Shown one piece after another: positions 39,135-51,762 of a DNA stretch of 64,000 nucleotides. A program made the position numbers and the translations under genes. Each line of letters starts with the position of its first letter. Position 1 is the stretch's first letter. Origin of the DNA: Haberlea rhodopensis (lineage: Eukaryota > Streptophyta > Magnoliopsida > Lamiales > Gesneriaceae); assembly GCA_907163345.1 (NCBI GenBank), contig CAJQUN010000004.1, forward strand, positions 11,995,235 to 12,059,234. The letters run 5' to 3'. Below the pieces are notes generated by a model that had not been told where the DNA came from, ran no database searches, and saw only the letters and a list, made by a program, of their open reading frames with translations.

Positions 39135-42100
39135 GACTCCTTCCATGGTCCTACATGATGGCCAGATACTAATAATATATAAGAAAGAGTACCAGAAGTA
39201 CTCGAAAAGATACACAAATACAGTTTACAGTGCAAGTAAACAAAGACGAGGTTCCGTAACACAATCCAAAAACGACCCAAAAACGAGGAAGAGTTAAATT
39301 TAATTGCTACTAATCCATAATCAAATTCTATAATCAAATATGGCAAGTCGTCCTCCTTATCTCGTGGCCCCTTGAATCTTCTTCGGTTTCTATCCAGCCA
39401 AATTGTCCAATAACTGCTTTCCAAATTGTCAGCCAACCCTTCTTGCCTTTGCTATGTCTATATAGGCCTATGTGTTGGAAAAGATGATTCACCATGTCCT
39501 CGAGGAGAACAAGCTTCATGCTCAGCCACGTTTCCTCTTTTGACTGGCACAAATCACACCAAATCCGATACAGGACATGTCCTGATATTCCGTTTCCTCA
39601 AGTTTTGTTTCGTAGGGATACGGTCTTTGATTACCCTCCAAACAAATGTTGCAACCTTATTAGTAGCTAAAATGTCCCAAATAATTTCAAAATATGGTTT
39701 TTATCCTCCTGCCGACTAGGTATTTATCCTGAAGAATAACATTGTAAGCCGAGTGCGTCGAAAATAATTAGGAAGTGTCGTGTCGCCGTTCCCACATTTC
39801 TTCTGACTCCTGAACCATAACTATCCTGTCAATAAAAGTTAGTAAAACAGCAATAATTTCTTACTTCCCACTCAAAAAGATCTCATCTCCAGTCCCATCT
39901 CCAAACCATAACCCCTCAACACAAGTTCCCATACTCCCCACTAAAATAGTTGTATCTCTTGCTATAGAAGCCAATCTTGGGAATCGATTTTCTAGGTTAT
40001 CCTCGCCTACCCAAATATCCCTCATAAATTTCGTCCCAAGCTCATTCCCCACCTATCTAAACACCCCTCCCTGAAACCACCCCGAAGGATCTCTAAAGCT
40101 AAATTTTCTAATAGCTTTCCACCATGATGAATAATAACTCCTCTCCCCCTGACAACAGGAAACTTACATCTAGATTACCTTATTTCGATCTGAGAAGTGA
40201 GTACCTTGATCCACAACGCTTACCCCCATTTAAAATCTCCCACCCCCACTTACCCAAGAGTACTTTATTAAAACAATCAAAATTCCCCACCCCCAATCCC
40301 TCGCTTTGTTTGGGTTTACATACACCTCACAACTTTACCCATGCAATTTTCCGGCAACTCTCCTCACTCCACCCCATAAAAAAACAGATTGTAAAGATTC
40401 AAGTTTAGAAAGAACACTCTTTGGAGCGTTATTTAGGGGAGCGTTAATTAGGGTGAAGAAATAGACCAGTAAAGACGACAGCACGGCGTTAAAAAGAATC
40501 ATTCGCCCCCAAGAGATGAACATTTATCTTCCCATCCAGCCAATCTTTCGTGAAATTTCTCCACCACAGGTTCCCACAAAGATCTATTAATAGATTTCAA
40601 CCCAATCAGAATGCCGAGGTATTTAAAAAGGCAGTGCCCCCACATTACTAAATATAATTCATTCCTTCTTTATCGAGATTTGATAAGATCTAGGCAAGAT
40701 TTAATATTATTTGAGGATATCCTTGATAAGGTAACCATATCCCTAAGATCTCGCTATAAATGAGAGTCCTGGTGAATGAAGTAAGGATCTGCTCTCTTCC
40801 AGCTAAGTGGATAGCGGAACCTCACTGATGTACACCACTTCAGTTCGTATCATGAGCTCGGGAAGGCGCAAGCACGGAGAACTAGGACGAAGATACGGAA
40901 AGGGGCCGACGAGTCTTGTAAGGAGATCAGATCAGCTCGGTCACATTAATAAGCATGCCATTAAATCCGGGACCAAAGTGTATTAGGCCGGCAGGAACAG
41001 GTCAGCTCATCCGACTAAGATGGCATGTCTCTATTTTGTTGGGGATGACCTTCTTACCCTGAGGGGTATCACCTACAAAGGCTGATTGTGATTCAGAAAT
41101 CACCTTCTCTAGGACTCGACTCACCCTGTTCGCCAGAAGTTTAGCTAAGACCTTGTGTTCACTAGAAGTTTAGCTAAGACCTTGTATACACTGCCAATAA
41201 GATAAATTGGGAGGTACTCTGCATTCTTCACAGGATTTTCTTTTTTGGGCACCAGCACTATGAAAAATGGGCCCCCCTTGATTAATTTGTCATCCTGTGG
41301 AATTCAACGAAGGACCTAAAAAATCCTCTTTCAAAACACTCCAAAACTCATTGATAAACCGGAAATTAAAACCATCTAGACTAGGGCTCTTCGAACTATC
41401 ACAATCCCAAACCGCATTCCGTACTTCGACTCCGAGAACTCAGCTGTTAAGTAGTTGTTATCGACAATCATCTGCTCAAAGAAGACATCTTGAAGTTGCG
41501 GGCGATTCCAATAATGTTGGCTAAAATGATGAGCAAAAAAAAATTGTTGTACCCCTATCTTCACTCCATCTACTATATGATCGACCATTGCCCCTCAATT
41601 TCCAACCCCAAAATTTCGTTTTTTTCTTCTACAGTTCACATTTTTATGAAAGTAGCTCGAGTTTACATCTCCCTCTTTAATCCATTTAGTTCTTGCTTTC
41701 TGAAAAAGAAGGGTGTCCTTCATCCTGATCTGCTCCTGAAGTTTAACCATCTCTTCCCGGCTAATCGTAGCCTCCACTGTTTGTAATTCCCTCTGATCTA
41801 CTATCATCCCACTCGTTGATTCGTGCTTCAGTCGCCTTAATGTTTGCATCCACAGATCCAAAAAAACTCCTTATTCCACACTTTCACCTTATTCTTCAAC
41901 ATTTTAAATTTTTCCTTGAGAACAATACCACCACACCCCCCCTCCCCCCAACACACCCCTGAACTTGCATTTCCTTCCATTCTGTCTCGATGAAGTCCCT
42001 GCCACCCCTGAACTTGCATTTCCTTCCATTATGTCTCGATGAAGTCCCTGAATCCTGAGTAGTACAACCACGAATCAAGGAACCTAAAAGGTTTAGGGCC

Positions 42101-43140
42101 CCAATCCTCAAGCCCATTGAGTAACACTGTCTACTCTTGTAGCCATTTGGGCAAGAGAAGGAATCTGTCCAATCTACTTACACAAGAGCCATCTGGGCGA
42201 TATCAAGTATATTTCTTGCCCACCAACGGAAGATCAATAAGCCCTGTTGATTAAGGCATCAAACTCGCTAATTTCATGGTCATTGAAGATCGAGTTCCTA
42301 CATTGTCTCTCATTCCGTCGCGTCGCCTAATAGCGTTAAATTCCCCACAATTTTTTCCTTGAGAATAAAACCTGCCACCCCTGAACTTGATTTCCTTCCA
42401 TTCTGTCTCGATGAAGTCCCTGAATCCTGAGTAGTACAACCACGAATCAAGGAACCTAAAAGGTTTAGGGCCCTCATCCTCAAGCTGGGTTTTGAGCAAG
42501 ATTGCAGTGGTCCGACACTGTTCTTTGAAGGCCCCATTGAGTAACACTGGCCACTCTTGTAGCCATTTGGGCAAGAGAATGAATCTGTCCAATCCACTTC
42601 ACAAGAGCCATCTGGGCGATACCAAGTATATTTCTTGCCAACCAACGGAAGATCAATAAGCCCAGACACTGTTGATAAAGGCATCAAACTCACTAATTTC
42701 ACGGTCACTGAGATCGAGTTCCTACCTTGTCTCTCATCCCGGCGAGTATACATTGACTATGTTGCATTTTATTTTATCCTTTCCCCATAATCTCTCAACA
42801 GCAAGTAACCCATCTTCTCCCATACAGCTGTCCATCAAAAAAGAGGTTTCTCTCCATATGCAAAGCAGCCCACCAGCTGATCCTACTGCCCCTTTGTAGA
42901 CCCAGTTAAACTCCTCATCACCCCATATGGACCTACAAATATCTCTGGTCATCATCTCTGCTTTCGTCTCTTGAAGACACAGAAAATCAATCCTTCCTTC
43001 AAAACAAAAGCTTTGAGGTCTCGTCCCAGCCCCCCCCCCACCACCACCAACGCCCAACACTCTAATTTGCATCTTCCCTTGGTTGTTGAAAAAGAACTTG
43101 GTGAGTATCTTTAGATGTGAAAAAAAATTATGGTCCAACA
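39135..43140 (-). mobile_element. rearranged L1-type LINE remnant
   Basis: Minus-strand fragments are homologous by eye to the LINE at 24843-29231. 43141-42734 is the endonuclease N-terminus (IDFLCLQETKAEMMTRDICR, GGLLCIWRETSF). 42600-41900 is endonuclease C-terminus, partly repeated. 41860-41380 is the linker and RT start. 41220-41046 is RT around the 'FVG' region. 40620-39135 is the C-terminal RT part and 3' end. The catalytic RT core is missing, replaced by about 390 unrelated bases (40655-41045). Many frameshifts. Internal duplications: a block of about 100 bp including tcgatgaagtccctgaatcc at ~41990-42090 and ~42405-42470, and agaagtttagctaagacctt at 41138 and 41164. Not functional. Confidence 0.85.
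40655..41045. other. unassigned insertion inside the LINE remnant
   Basis: About 390 bases with no similarity I can see to the rest of the LINE. It includes a promoter-like ctataaatgaga (40751-40762) and an AG-rich GC-rich part from 40850. It may be part of an LTR, but no matching second copy or target duplication is visible. Confidence 0.4.
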
Positions 43141-43808
43141 ATTTGATAAGTTATTTCTAGTTTTTTTTATCACCACACTAATTTCTCTTCTAAACACAAT
43201 GTAATTGACAAAAGATAACCAACTAGGTGTTTGGAAGAGTTAAAACATACCGACAGAGCAATGTCCTGGAGATTTGGGGACAAAAAAAAAAGAATCTTTC
43301 AAGATGGAAAGAACGTGTCTCATCTATGAAAAATATCAAATATTGGCTTTCACTTAGGGCCAACTGGATGAAACCTCAAAAGAACTCCATTTAATTAATT
43401 ATTAATTAGGTGGCAATCTTTATTGGTCTGAATGAACAATGGTGCAACTTATTTATATCACAACTACATAGTATGATGTTGTCGTCTACCAAGTTTCAAT
43501 TGATGGATCGGAAGCATATCTTATCTTCCAATTGTACACCTCAACTTATTTATCAATGAATTTTGTTTCCATCTCAATTTTAGATGTCTAATTGGTAGCT
43601 ACCGCATATACTGTACCTTCAGTGTTATTGATGCCAAGACACGCATATGGACACATTCAAACACAATGGCTTCTGATTCTACATACTCACCAGATGTGAC
43701 ATTGAGAGTATTCAATTAAGGTGCTAATCTTTTTACTGATCATACAGCAAACAGTGGGTACCGAATGAAATTATCAAAACCAGAAACTACATAGAACCGA
43801 TAACGTAC
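43141..43808. other. spacer that probably holds the last exon of the EMSY-LIKE gene
   Basis: No other gene seen. The EMSY-LIKE exon at 43872-43809 ends with a phase-1 GT donor (43808), so a short terminal exon should lie here on the minus strand. I could not choose among candidate acceptors. Confidence 0.4.
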
Positions 43809-46800
43809 CACTTTCACCATCAGATAAATTTCCAAGCCTTGCAATGGCATCAGTAAGTGCTTGTTCATGCTCCTGTTTTGGCAAAAGTAACAGATATAAT
43901 TAGCCCAGAAAAATGATAAGAAATAATTAGCCCATAAAAAAGTTCGTATTGAGAAAAAAAATCGCAGTTATTGAAGGTCACTCCAACCTTCAGTATTTTC
44001 TTCGCTTTCTCCATCTCCACAGGGTCCGGATGATTAGCACCAAAAATCCTCTCCACCTGCCAAAATTCAAAAGTCAATTAAGAGCATCACATCCGAGCAT
44101 GTTATGAACAACATCACTGTTACACACCTCCTTAATTAAAGTATCAGTTTGAAGCAACTGAATGTCATCCAAACCCTTCTTTTCAATGCCATTTTGTGAT
44201 GGTGGAATGTTCTTCCAGGATTGACTTTTTGTCGGTCCTCTTCCTCTGCCTGCACCTGGAGGTCGATTCAATCGATTACCTGGTCCCCCATAACTTCCAA
44301 GGTGAGAAACTTCAGGGTCTTCACTTTCCCATTGTATATCCTCAGGAGAAATCTGCAAAGGGTAAGAGTAAGATTTTCGCTCTTTGTTCCTCACAAATTG
44401 ATTATTTAGTTTTATTTGCAATCCACTAATTTCTATTTTGTGTTCACTAGAAATTTTTATCTTCTCACTGTTGTTCCAAGGCACTTTGCTAACTTGGCAA
44501 AAAGCACCTTCAGATTAGTTCATGTCGAGAGTTCTCCCATACCAATACACAGTTTTGCTTCTCTTTCTTCTTTCTTCTTCCATCGTGATTGTTTCTTATC
44601 GTGGAAATTTCTATGGGCTTAGATGGCCAAGAAAAAATATTTTTTCCAAGCTTGGTCTATAAGTATATGAGAGTTTGAAGAAAGGAATTATTTGAGAGAC
44701 TCAATCTATTCTTCTCTTTATCGATTGTTCTAATCTTAAATAAATACAACCATATGTCTTCTATTTATAGAAGACTCCTAATCCTAAAATCTAGGAAAAT
44801 AAATCTAATTAAATAAAAAGATAAAGTAGTATACTAGTTTAGATAAACTAAAACTCCTAGCTAACTTATCAACACTCCTATGAATATAAAAATATTTATT
44901 TAGAGTCCTTGATAAGTAAAACTCTATCATTCAACACTCCCCATCAAGCTGAGTCATATATGTTTATCATGCTCAGCTTGGAACTCGAGTCTTCAAATTT
45001 AGGATAGTGAAGAGCCTTTGTCAAGATGTTATCAAATTTTGTTTGAGACTTCCTCCTCTTTCTCAGAGTCTGCGTCTGCTCCTAGTTTGTGAGTCTGCGC
45101 CTGCTCCTTTTCTTGGAGTCTGCGTCTGCTCCTCTTTTGTGAGTTTGCGTCTGCTCCTCTTTTGTGAGTTTGCGTCTGCTCCTCTTCCTCTCATCCTCTT
45201 TTGGGAGTCTGCGTCTGCTAGTCTACGTATGCTCCTCTTTTGTGAGTCTGCGTCTGCTAGCCTACTAGTCTGCGTCTCCTCCTCTTTTGTGAGTCTGCGT
45301 CTGCTAGTCTACGCCTCCTTTTTTTTTGGAGTTTGCGTCTGCTAGTCTACATCTCCTCCTTTTTTTTGAGACTGCGTCTGCTCCTCTTTTCTGAGACTGA
45401 GTCTTCAACAATAGATTTGATGTTATCTACTCCCCCTCAAGCTTGGCTATAGATGTTTATGAGACCAAGCTTGCTGATGAGATGTAGGCACATGAGAATC
45501 CTCACAACTGCCCTAAAACAGATGATGAAAAAACAGCCGACGATGCCGCGAAAACAAGGGGAAAAAATCGTGAAGTCACTGTAGCAAAGGCGCGAAATCA
45601 CTGCAGCGAAGTTAGTGTAGCCAAGAATTACTGTAGCGAAGTTACTGTAGCAAAGGCGCGAAATTACTGTAGCGGAAGTCGTGTGCTATTGGCTGCTACT
45701 AGGATTTGCTTTACGGCTACTATTTGAAGGCCTAGCCGCCAGCGGTTGAGTTGAGATGGCAACAACTTGCCGGCGGCTAGGGTTTGATAAACTTTTAACC
45801 TTAGTTTTTTTTCAAACCTGGCTCTGATACCATGTAAGTTTGAAGAAAATAATTATTTGAGAGACTCAATCTAGTCTTCTCTCTATTGATTGTTCCAATC
45901 TTAAATAAATACAACCATATGTCTTCTATTTATAGAAGGCTCCTAATCCTAAAATCTAGAAAAATAAATCTAATTAAATAAAAAGATAAACTAGTATACT
46001 AGTTAACTCCTATGAATATAAAAATATTTATCTAGAGTTCTTGATAAGTAAAACTCTATCATTCAACAGTATATAATGCTTTCTAAGATACACAAGCCAA
46101 TGAATCATAAAAAGTAGGTCTAATGAACATTTTATTCGGTACACCTTTAAGTTCTCAAGCCGAGATCAACTTGATAAATTGACCCATGTTCTTCAAGAAT
46201 CACTGGGCTGTCAAAAAATCAGCTTGAATAAAGTATCTACAAGACACTTTTTATATTTTTTTTTTCCAAACTCAAGTTAAATTACTGCCTTCACACTCAT
46301 GCATATAATTATATATCAAAATGTTATCAAATGGTATATCATGCTGATTTAATTGAGGCCCAATGAACCTCTTTAAATTCATTCATAAAGACCAGAAACG
46401 GAGGATTGATGGAGCATACACAACAACCCGAAAACTAGTAAACTAAAAGCTAAAAATTACACCATTCATTTATGACGAATCCAGAGCTAAGATTCCACCT
46501 ATTTGATCTGCACAGATACTAAATCTGAAGTTATTCAAGTACATCAGGCCCAAAGTGTCCCGACTCCTTCACGGCTCCAGCGCATAGCAAGAGTTCCGTG
46601 CACCAGGTTTTCCTCTTTTTTATTGTCTTCCCTAAGTTATCCAAAATATTTTTCGGAGACTAAAATATGGCCGTGGACAGAAAATTACATCGGCAATGGT
46701 TAACTATTACTGTCATGCACCAATTAGTAAACACAATAACTGAATTCAATGGCATTTCTGTATCAAAACATTCATAATTAAAAACGTAAAAAGAAAATTG

Positions 46801-49800
46801 GATGAAAATTTCCATTTTTCAATTTTTTTGTTATAGAAGAATAAACAGAGAATCTACCTCTGAGAGGTTAACCCACTCCCACGTTTCATGTGGAGTACCT
46901 ATATCATATACAAGAGCATGTAGACCCTGAAAGCCCATCAGAGAAAATCTAAGCACAGAATGAGGATAAAGAAAATCCAAATCACCAAAAAGTATATCTA
47001 CCATTGCTGGGTCATAATTAGTGATCACAGCTTCATAGAAACTATTATCATCAGGCCATCTTGTCCTGACTTTTCTTCCAACCAATGGATCAAATGAAGC
47101 TCCTTCTGCAGGTTCATTTGCAAGGCCACCTGCAGCACGCTTACCAAATTGACTTCTTCCAGCTGGACCAGAGGGATACTGCATTTTAATAGAAGATGCA
47201 CCAGGATGTATCTGGTCAAAGCAAAGAATAACTGACATTAGTATCAGCAGATGTGTAGCAAGCTAACTCAATAACAGAAACGCTAACTCACCGATTTATG
47301 CTTTTTGCCTTTTCTACTCATCAAGGATCCACGCTTTGCAGCTGAAGAGGAAGGCTGGTTGCTGACACCTATTGCATGTGGATTGAAAGGAGAAGGCCCA
47401 CCAAAGGACTGTGAAGGTAATGAGGAAGCTATCTTCTGTTTTTTACGAGAAGCTGAGATAGAAGGGCTGGGCATTGGATCATGGCCAATTTGGCTGGCAC
47501 CATGCATGCCTGGTTGATGGCTACCGGACTGCCTCCACTCCCTGATAGTATTTCCCAAATATTGGATAGAAAAACAAGGAAAAAAAGCATAAGTTAAATC
47601 CACAAAAAAAAAAAAAAAAATTTTAAAAACGGCATGAGTGCAATAGAAGGAAGCAAGGCTTCTTATGCACACAAAACCTGATCCTTCGGATTGTTTCATC
47701 TGTATTAACTCTACCAAGAAGATCCCTGTGCTCTTCATTTGATAATCTTAACTCTCTCCGGAGCTCCGTTATTAAACCTTCTTTCTCCTAAGAAATACAT
47801 TGAACTAATCAGCCACCCAAAACTATCAAACATTTAGTCAAATAGAGTACTTGTTCAATGTAACAAGTACCCAGGTAATGGCATCATCTTGGGCTTTAAA
47901 GGCCCTTAGAACTGAAATGTATGCTTCTTTCTCAAGACGGTGAATCTTGTCTACCATATCAGCCCCATCTAACATCCTGGGATATGGAACGGAACCCATC
48001 ACAGAAGGCCTTCCATTACCAGAAATACGCCCACTTCTCGGCATTGTGTTCTGATGGGGTGGGGGTAAATCATCGTCAGTTCCTGAAACAGAATCAGAAT
48101 GAGAACAGAAAAGGTTATTAGTTTTTTCAGACACTTCTGACTTCCCCAAAACTGTAAAATATATTAGTCCTATAAAGGTTGTGGTGGAAGTACAAGGTGA
48201 TCCAACACAACCTACAACTCTGTGTAACTAAATTCCAATACTCGTGATTTAAAGGGTCATTAACCAAGTTAATTAATTTGTGGACCCTGGTATCTAACCT
48301 GCACCATTTTATAGGCCAAAAAAGTATCTACTAACCATATTGAATCAGAGCATGCTCCGGTACCAGAAATTACATTTGATAAAGGAGTACTTCTTATTTC
48401 AAGGCTGAAACTATCCAAGAAATGGGATGTATACTTAGTTGAACATGCAAATACATCAATTTCACGATACTAGTTAACGACCACGTGTGTATTGAGTTGA
48501 TTAAAACTATTATTGAATTAGTGCAACCGATAGTGTGCATAAAATTATTGTTCACATAAACTGGAGAAATTGTAAATATGTTATATTAACTTTTATTCTT
48601 AACTAACAATCAATTGTTAAGCAACTTATATTATGACTTTCATTGAGAACAACAATCATGAAAAATTTGTAGATTTTTTATGAGGAGCACACACACTTTT
48701 TTGAATTTTGCAAAATAAGGTATACGACAACTAGATGTCATATTACGTATAAGCTTATCTTGCATAATACGTCGCTTGAGATAATTTCACTACTCGCGTA
48801 AGATGATGTACTTGGCATACTTAAGAAGGTTGTGGCATTACATGATTATTTTCTTGAACACACACATTGGTTTGTGTCACAATGAGTATACTTACATTCA
48901 GCACGATTGAACCTTAAACCTTGATTTATTATCCATTATCCCTGCGAATGGTTTGGGCTGTTGATGTGATGTATGGAGCTTGATCAAACCTTTGAAATTG
49001 ATGAAGGAAATATTGCCTTAGTAGGCCATGATTCTCGAGAGGAAAGGTGACACGATAATAGCCTTGATAGCGTGTGTCGAGTGTCGACGCGAGTGCTACG
49101 TCTATGGCTCACATCCTCGAGATTGATTGAGATTGAGAAGACTTGATAATGAGGGTGACACCCATCATTTATTGGATAACTCTTGAAATATTGACCCTTG
49201 AGATCACATACATCGCATCATGTCATTTCATAATTTGCATCTTACATTGCTTTAGTCTATTTTATTATGGTTGTTTTACATTGGATATTTCTCTTCATTC
49301 GAGCTATTATATGTTTTGTGTCTAGAGATACAATAGGTTGCGGACGAGCCACTGGAGGCCAGAGATAGAGGGTTTTTTGTGGGATTCTGAAAACTTATTA
49401 AAAGCTGACAAGGCATACGCTTAGGCTCAAGGTTTGTTGAGACTCTGCATTTGCGCCTCGACACAAGGTAAGGCGCATTCATTAATGAAGCCCACACCTT
49501 AACCATAAAGCCACGTCTTGGAGCGCTTCATAGGCTCAAGGCCCCCTTTAATCAAGTTTCAATATGTAAAGAGTAAACAGGCAATGAAATACAAAATAAT
49601 GAATATCCACTTTCGCTTATATAGTAATGAATTTTGTTTTATCGTTATGTAATAATTAAGTATATGATATAAATTTCTTTGGATATTTAGATTCTAGCAG
49701 ATTGTTATTTAGGGTGCATCGCTTCAATAAAGCACATGTCTAGGCTCTAAGAACTTATAAACCTTAGTGCACAACTATCATCCTGAATGATTGGTTTTAT

Positions 49801-50781
49801 TGCTAGTACATGCTACTTTCGATAATTTATTAATTTTGTGATAATAAATTCAGGGTGTGTCCTGATCAACAATATTATGATGACGTGTAAAAACATTATG
49901 ATAATAAATTGTTGTTGTGATGGTTGATTTGCAGGCATATTTATTATCAATCCAAGCTTTACTTTGAGATTAAAAACAAGAGACCATAACATATATAGTC
50001 CTCGATAATTTTAGCAAGTAAAATTCCTTAAATATAGAATTTAATATTTACTGAACCGCATGTTTATCGGCGAGGAATCCAGGGATCCACAACATCAAAA
50101 CACTTCTTAAATGCCAAGAAAAATGCATAAAGCCCAAAATAATCACTAACCGAAAACCAATAAATGGTACACCAGCTAGCGCCACTAGAAGGTTGGATGC
50201 GGTGCAAACAAACTATTTATTATTCAAGCACGCATAAATTCAAGAATTATTCAAATCCATAATGTTCTTTGGATTTATGATGACCACGGCAACAACAAAT
50301 TTTAAGATCTTTCCACAGCAATTCAATCATTGAAACCCAAGAAATAAAATACTTATTCAACTAACTGAGCCACGAACAATTGACTTAATGTCCAAACTCG
50401 AATTTCGTAAAGGCAGCTCGTATTAAAGCTCTCAAGCAACCCTCTTAACGTTTCTACTAAAAACATCACTGGAGAACCTAATCTGAGGAAAATCTGCAAG
50501 GTGGAGCCGAGATATAAACCAAGTCAAGTACTTTCTTAGCAGAAAAATTCAAGAAGTGATACTCCAAGGCCCAATTCAACTCCCGTAATGCACTCAATTA
50601 CTAAAATACCTTTAAAACAACAATGCATACAACTTCAGAACCCTGATCTCAATCTGATCGGCAAACCGCAACCCAATTAACTAACAAATCACGAAAAACT
50701 AAAATTGCAAGTTGCAATCAAATATTTTGTGTTCTTCGTAAAAGTTTACTCACCACTGCTGTCGTACTGCTCGTAATCCAT
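43809..50781 (-). CDS. EMSY-LIKE chromatin protein (ENT + Agenet domains); terminal exon not located
   Basis: Plant EMSY-LIKE (EML) proteins are nuclear factors. The ENT domain mediates partner binding, and the Agenet/Royal domain is thought to bind histone tails; Arabidopsis members act in immunity and seed development. Exons, coordinates descending: 50781-50754, 48082-47871, 47787-47678, 47541-47292, 47211-47002, 46926-46858, 44352-44128, 44056-43988, 43872-43809. They join in phase for 412 codons. Start [10 protein letters not shown], then [12 protein letters not shown] is at ~50-115 ([20 protein letters not shown] ... [14 protein letters not shown]). A nuclear-type basic stretch [10 protein letters not shown] follows. 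Agenet is at ~225-293 ([20 protein letters not shown] ... [19 protein letters not shown]). A C-terminal helix-rich part ends [20 protein letters not shown]. Intron 47001-46927 is only 75 nt. Intron 46857-44353 holds a miniature LTR element. Intron 1 is about 2.7 kb. Confidence 0.93.
44668..46068 (-). mobile_element. TRIM-like LTR retrotransposon in an EMSY-LIKE intron
   Basis: Minus orientation. LTRs are 45833-46068 (5') and 44668-44936 (3'); on the minus strand both begin TGTTGAATGATAGAG and end in CA. The 5' copy lacks about 33 bp of the other. The primer-binding site, minus strand TGGTATCAGAGCC, lies at 45820-45832 next to the 5' LTR. The purine tract, minus strand GATGGGGAG, abuts the 3' LTR at 44937-44945. 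Target duplication gtata is at 44663-44667 and 46069-46073, perfect. The 896-bp interior has no gag-pol. It has a ~25-bp minisatellite (45045-45415) and a second repeat around tactgtagcaaaggcgcgaa (45580-45680). Confidence 0.92.
45045..45415. repeat. minisatellite inside the TRIM-like element
   Basis: Imperfect tandem repeats of a unit like gagtctgcgtctgctcctct with a ttttgt linker, at least ten copies, varying by small indels. An open frame runs through part of it on the plus strand (45007-45345), an artefact of repetition. The unit is purine/pyrimidine biased. Confidence 0.85.
46546..46620 (+). repeat. 3' fragment of an Au SINE
   Basis: Matches the last ~70 bases of the copy at 35757-35931: aggcccaaagtgtcccgact, then gcatagcaagagttccgtg, then caccagg and a T-rich tail. 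It lies in the same EMSY-LIKE intron as the TRIM. Confidence 0.7.
48083..50753 (-). other. EMSY-LIKE intron 1, repeat remnants only
   Basis: The intron lies between the 28-base first coding exon and exon 2. No gene. At 49400-49545 there is a decayed repeat with scattered gcttaggctcaagg / gcgcctcgaca / ggagcgcttcataggctc words, typical of an old dispersed element. Confidence 0.5.
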
Positions 50782-51762
50782 AGCCAGCCTTCAGAAACCA
50801 GAAAATTCACAATTTATTGCGGCTCAGAATGATGAAATCCAACTAAAACTCCAAATTACAGAAATGGCACATGAAAATGTGTTCAAGATTACAACTTCAC
50901 CGGGTTAACACAATGAAAACGAGCAAATAGGAGCGAGTAGAATAAATTTTATTCGATTCCCAAGGTTTCGAGTGAGTGTGTAGGTTTTCGGACGTGAAAC
51001 CGATTTATGGAATTGGGTTGAACTGCAGGGGTTGGCGTCCGGCTTTGTGTTCCGGCTTTTGTTGCTCGAAACGGAAACTAGGAAAGTGTGCACATGCAAA
51101 GTAGAGAGATACAAAATCCAAATAGCCTTTGATATCTGACCTAGGACCTTCCATTATTACCTGGGGAATATTGGTCTTGTGGAAGCTACATCGGGTGTAT
51201 TTCACCCAGAAACCATGGTTCACAATCATTGGTCCTGGTGGAACAGTAGTTTTGTAACGAAAACGACATTTGTCGTGATAATGTTACATGATAAAATGGA
51301 TGTGTAACTATAACAGCAGTTTCGAGACCGTAGCGAAACGGAACGACGATTTTATGGTCTGAAACAACGGGTTTATAGCTATCGTGGCCATTGCAGAATT
51401 TTTTTTCAATTCTTTTAGATTAAAATTTGTCCAAATTATCAATTTTTTATAATTGTAATTTAAAAAAACTCCACGACAATAACCACAATCGTTCAGCGAA
51501 ATATCAATAGAATAAATTTCATTCGATTCGATTTTGGCTAACCATGCCTTTAACCATGGCTAAATTAGGGATTTCTATGCTACCCACCAGGGTAATATAT
51601 GGGACATCACAACGTAGAATATTCTATGTGCAGGGTTGGATTACCTATAGAGCAACATCAATATAACCTCATGGGATGTTAGTGATTGTGCTCTCGAGTT
51701 TTAGGTTGGTATGCTTAGCATTTAGAGTGTATGGGCGAGAAGACTTGACCTAGGTATGTGCC
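50782..51762. other. 5' flank of the EMSY-LIKE gene
   Basis: Presumed 5' UTR and promoter of the EMSY-LIKE gene. No other coding sequence found. Between 51235 and 51390 there are several gaaacg/acgaaaac words but no clear element. Confidence 0.4.

Noticed and set aside
45007..45345. 112-codon open frame with repeated [13 protein letters not shown] peptides
   Set aside because: It is the translation of the minisatellite; frame length follows from the repeat unit, not from selection.
45045..45415. Direct repeats resembling a CRISPR array
   Set aside because: The units are contiguous and degenerate without uniform unique spacers, the DNA is a plant nuclear intron, and there is an LTR element around it.
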